Assembly (NCBI GenBank): GCA_021158225.1
Contig: JAGGUZ010000026.1
Location: forward strand, 1 to 48,653
DNA from: a bacterium
Lineage (GTDB): Bacteria; Patescibacteriota; Gracilibacteria; UBA1369; PNNO01
Reading direction: 5' to 3'
DNA length: 48,653 nt
A model generated the notes under the pieces. It had not been told where the DNA came from. It ran no database searches and was given only the letters and a program-made list of their open reading frames with translations. Both the position numbers and the translations under genes were made by a program. This document shows, piece by piece, positions 48,389 through 48,653 of the stretch; within the stretch, counting starts at the first letter, position 1, and each line of letters begins with the position of its first letter.

Positions 48389-48653
48389 TTAATGTTTTGT
48401 CAAGTTTGAAAAGATTTTTTGTTTTTCGTTATAGTTAATATGCGTTTTTTCTACAGCTTTTTTAAAGATTTCAATTGATTTATCGTAGCGCCGGCGGTTA
48501 ACAGAATATGGCGTCGCATCTTTTCCACCATAGGCAAAGCTATAACGAGCCGGATCTTTGTAGGACGCCGGCGCGCCGTAGATAACCTCGGAGACAAGGG
48601 CGAAAGCTCTAATTGTTTTTGGTCCAACGCCCTTTATGGAAAGCAACTCCTCG
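48389..48653 (-). CDS. DUF763 protein, C-terminal part, cut by right window edge
   Basis: The frame is open through the last bases of the window (EELLSIKGVGPKT...), so the start at 48646 in the ORF track is artificial and the N-terminus lies outside. The visible 87 residues match the DUF763 C-terminus: a helix-hairpin-helix LLSIKGVGPKTIRAFALVSE, then VIYGAPASYKDPARYSFAYG and GKDATPYSVNRRRYDKSIEI. DUF763 is common in archaea and scattered in bacteria; the HhH suggests nucleic-acid binding, but function is unknown. Its 3' end lies next to the 75-bp inverted-repeat element. Confidence 0.85.
   Translation of the reverse strand, partial: EELLSIKGVGPKTIRAFALVSEVIYGAPASYKDPARYSFAYGGKDATPYSVNRRRYDKSIEIFKKAVEKTHINYNEKQKIFSNLTKH

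Noticed and set aside
48365-48409. AGGAGA followed by ATG and an 11-codon frame
   Set aside because: The Shine-Dalgarno match is good, but the frame is tiny, runs over the DUF763 3' end and the SD lies in the arm of an inverted repeat.

Overview
The window is about 48.6 kb of AT-rich bacterial chromosome, packed edge to edge with genes and with no gene-free gap over 300 bases. Overlapping ATGA junctions are common. No transposase, integrase, phage gene, CRISPR array or rRNA operon is visible. TGA is used as a stop (the antiporter ending at 25011, the kinase-like gene ending at 18550), so the genetic code is standard. The gene set, low GC, near absence of Shine-Dalgarno sites and many short orphan membrane proteins resemble a Candidate Phyla Radiation (Patescibacteria) genome, perhaps Peregrinibacteria-like. 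That placement is an inference from gene content, not from a phylogenetic marker.

Left part (1-15100): a truncated basic protein and a coiled-coil protein; a minus-strand cluster of a membrane-tethered cupredoxin, the diadenylate cyclase CdaA and its YbbR-domain partner CdaR; Lon protease; guanine deaminase; a YqeY/GatB-like protein; two single-pass envelope proteins; asparaginyl-tRNA synthetase; then an overlapping operon of DUF3160 lipoprotein, FG-GAP-like protein and alanine racemase.

Centre (15200-32100): tRNA-Phe; RNase HI with a zinc ribbon; a translationally coupled trio of PrsW-type membrane protease, kinase-like protein and S-layer-homology protein; a repeat protein; an rsmI-pilin pair; tsaB facing a GGQ release-factor-like gene; an amino-acid permease facing a Na+/H+ antiporter; an ArsR-controlled cassette (ArsR, redox disulfide protein, TauE/SafE transporter, very small membrane ORFs, with an IscU-like scaffold downstream); and a glycogen block in which glgA-glgP diverges from malQ.

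Right part (32100-48653): typA, rmuC, tRNA-Gly, trkA-trkH, rpsO-pnp, an SPFH protein after thioredoxin, a PGRP-type amidase with two Ig-like FW domains, CorA, two one-domain cyclic-nucleotide-binding proteins, a DUF3307 protein with a previously untracked 55-residue ORF behind it, and a DUF763 gene cut by the right edge.

Two themes link the genes. First, c-di-AMP synthesis (CdaA/CdaR) and the Trk potassium system, a known c-di-AMP target in other bacteria, lie in the same window. Second, at many genes a sigma70-type -10 box lies only 6-8 nt before the ATG with no Shine-Dalgarno, which points to widespread leaderless transcripts. This lets several start codons be corrected. The least conventional locus is the ArsR cassette, where a 42-residue membrane ORF begins out of frame exactly where the thioredoxin-fold domain should end.
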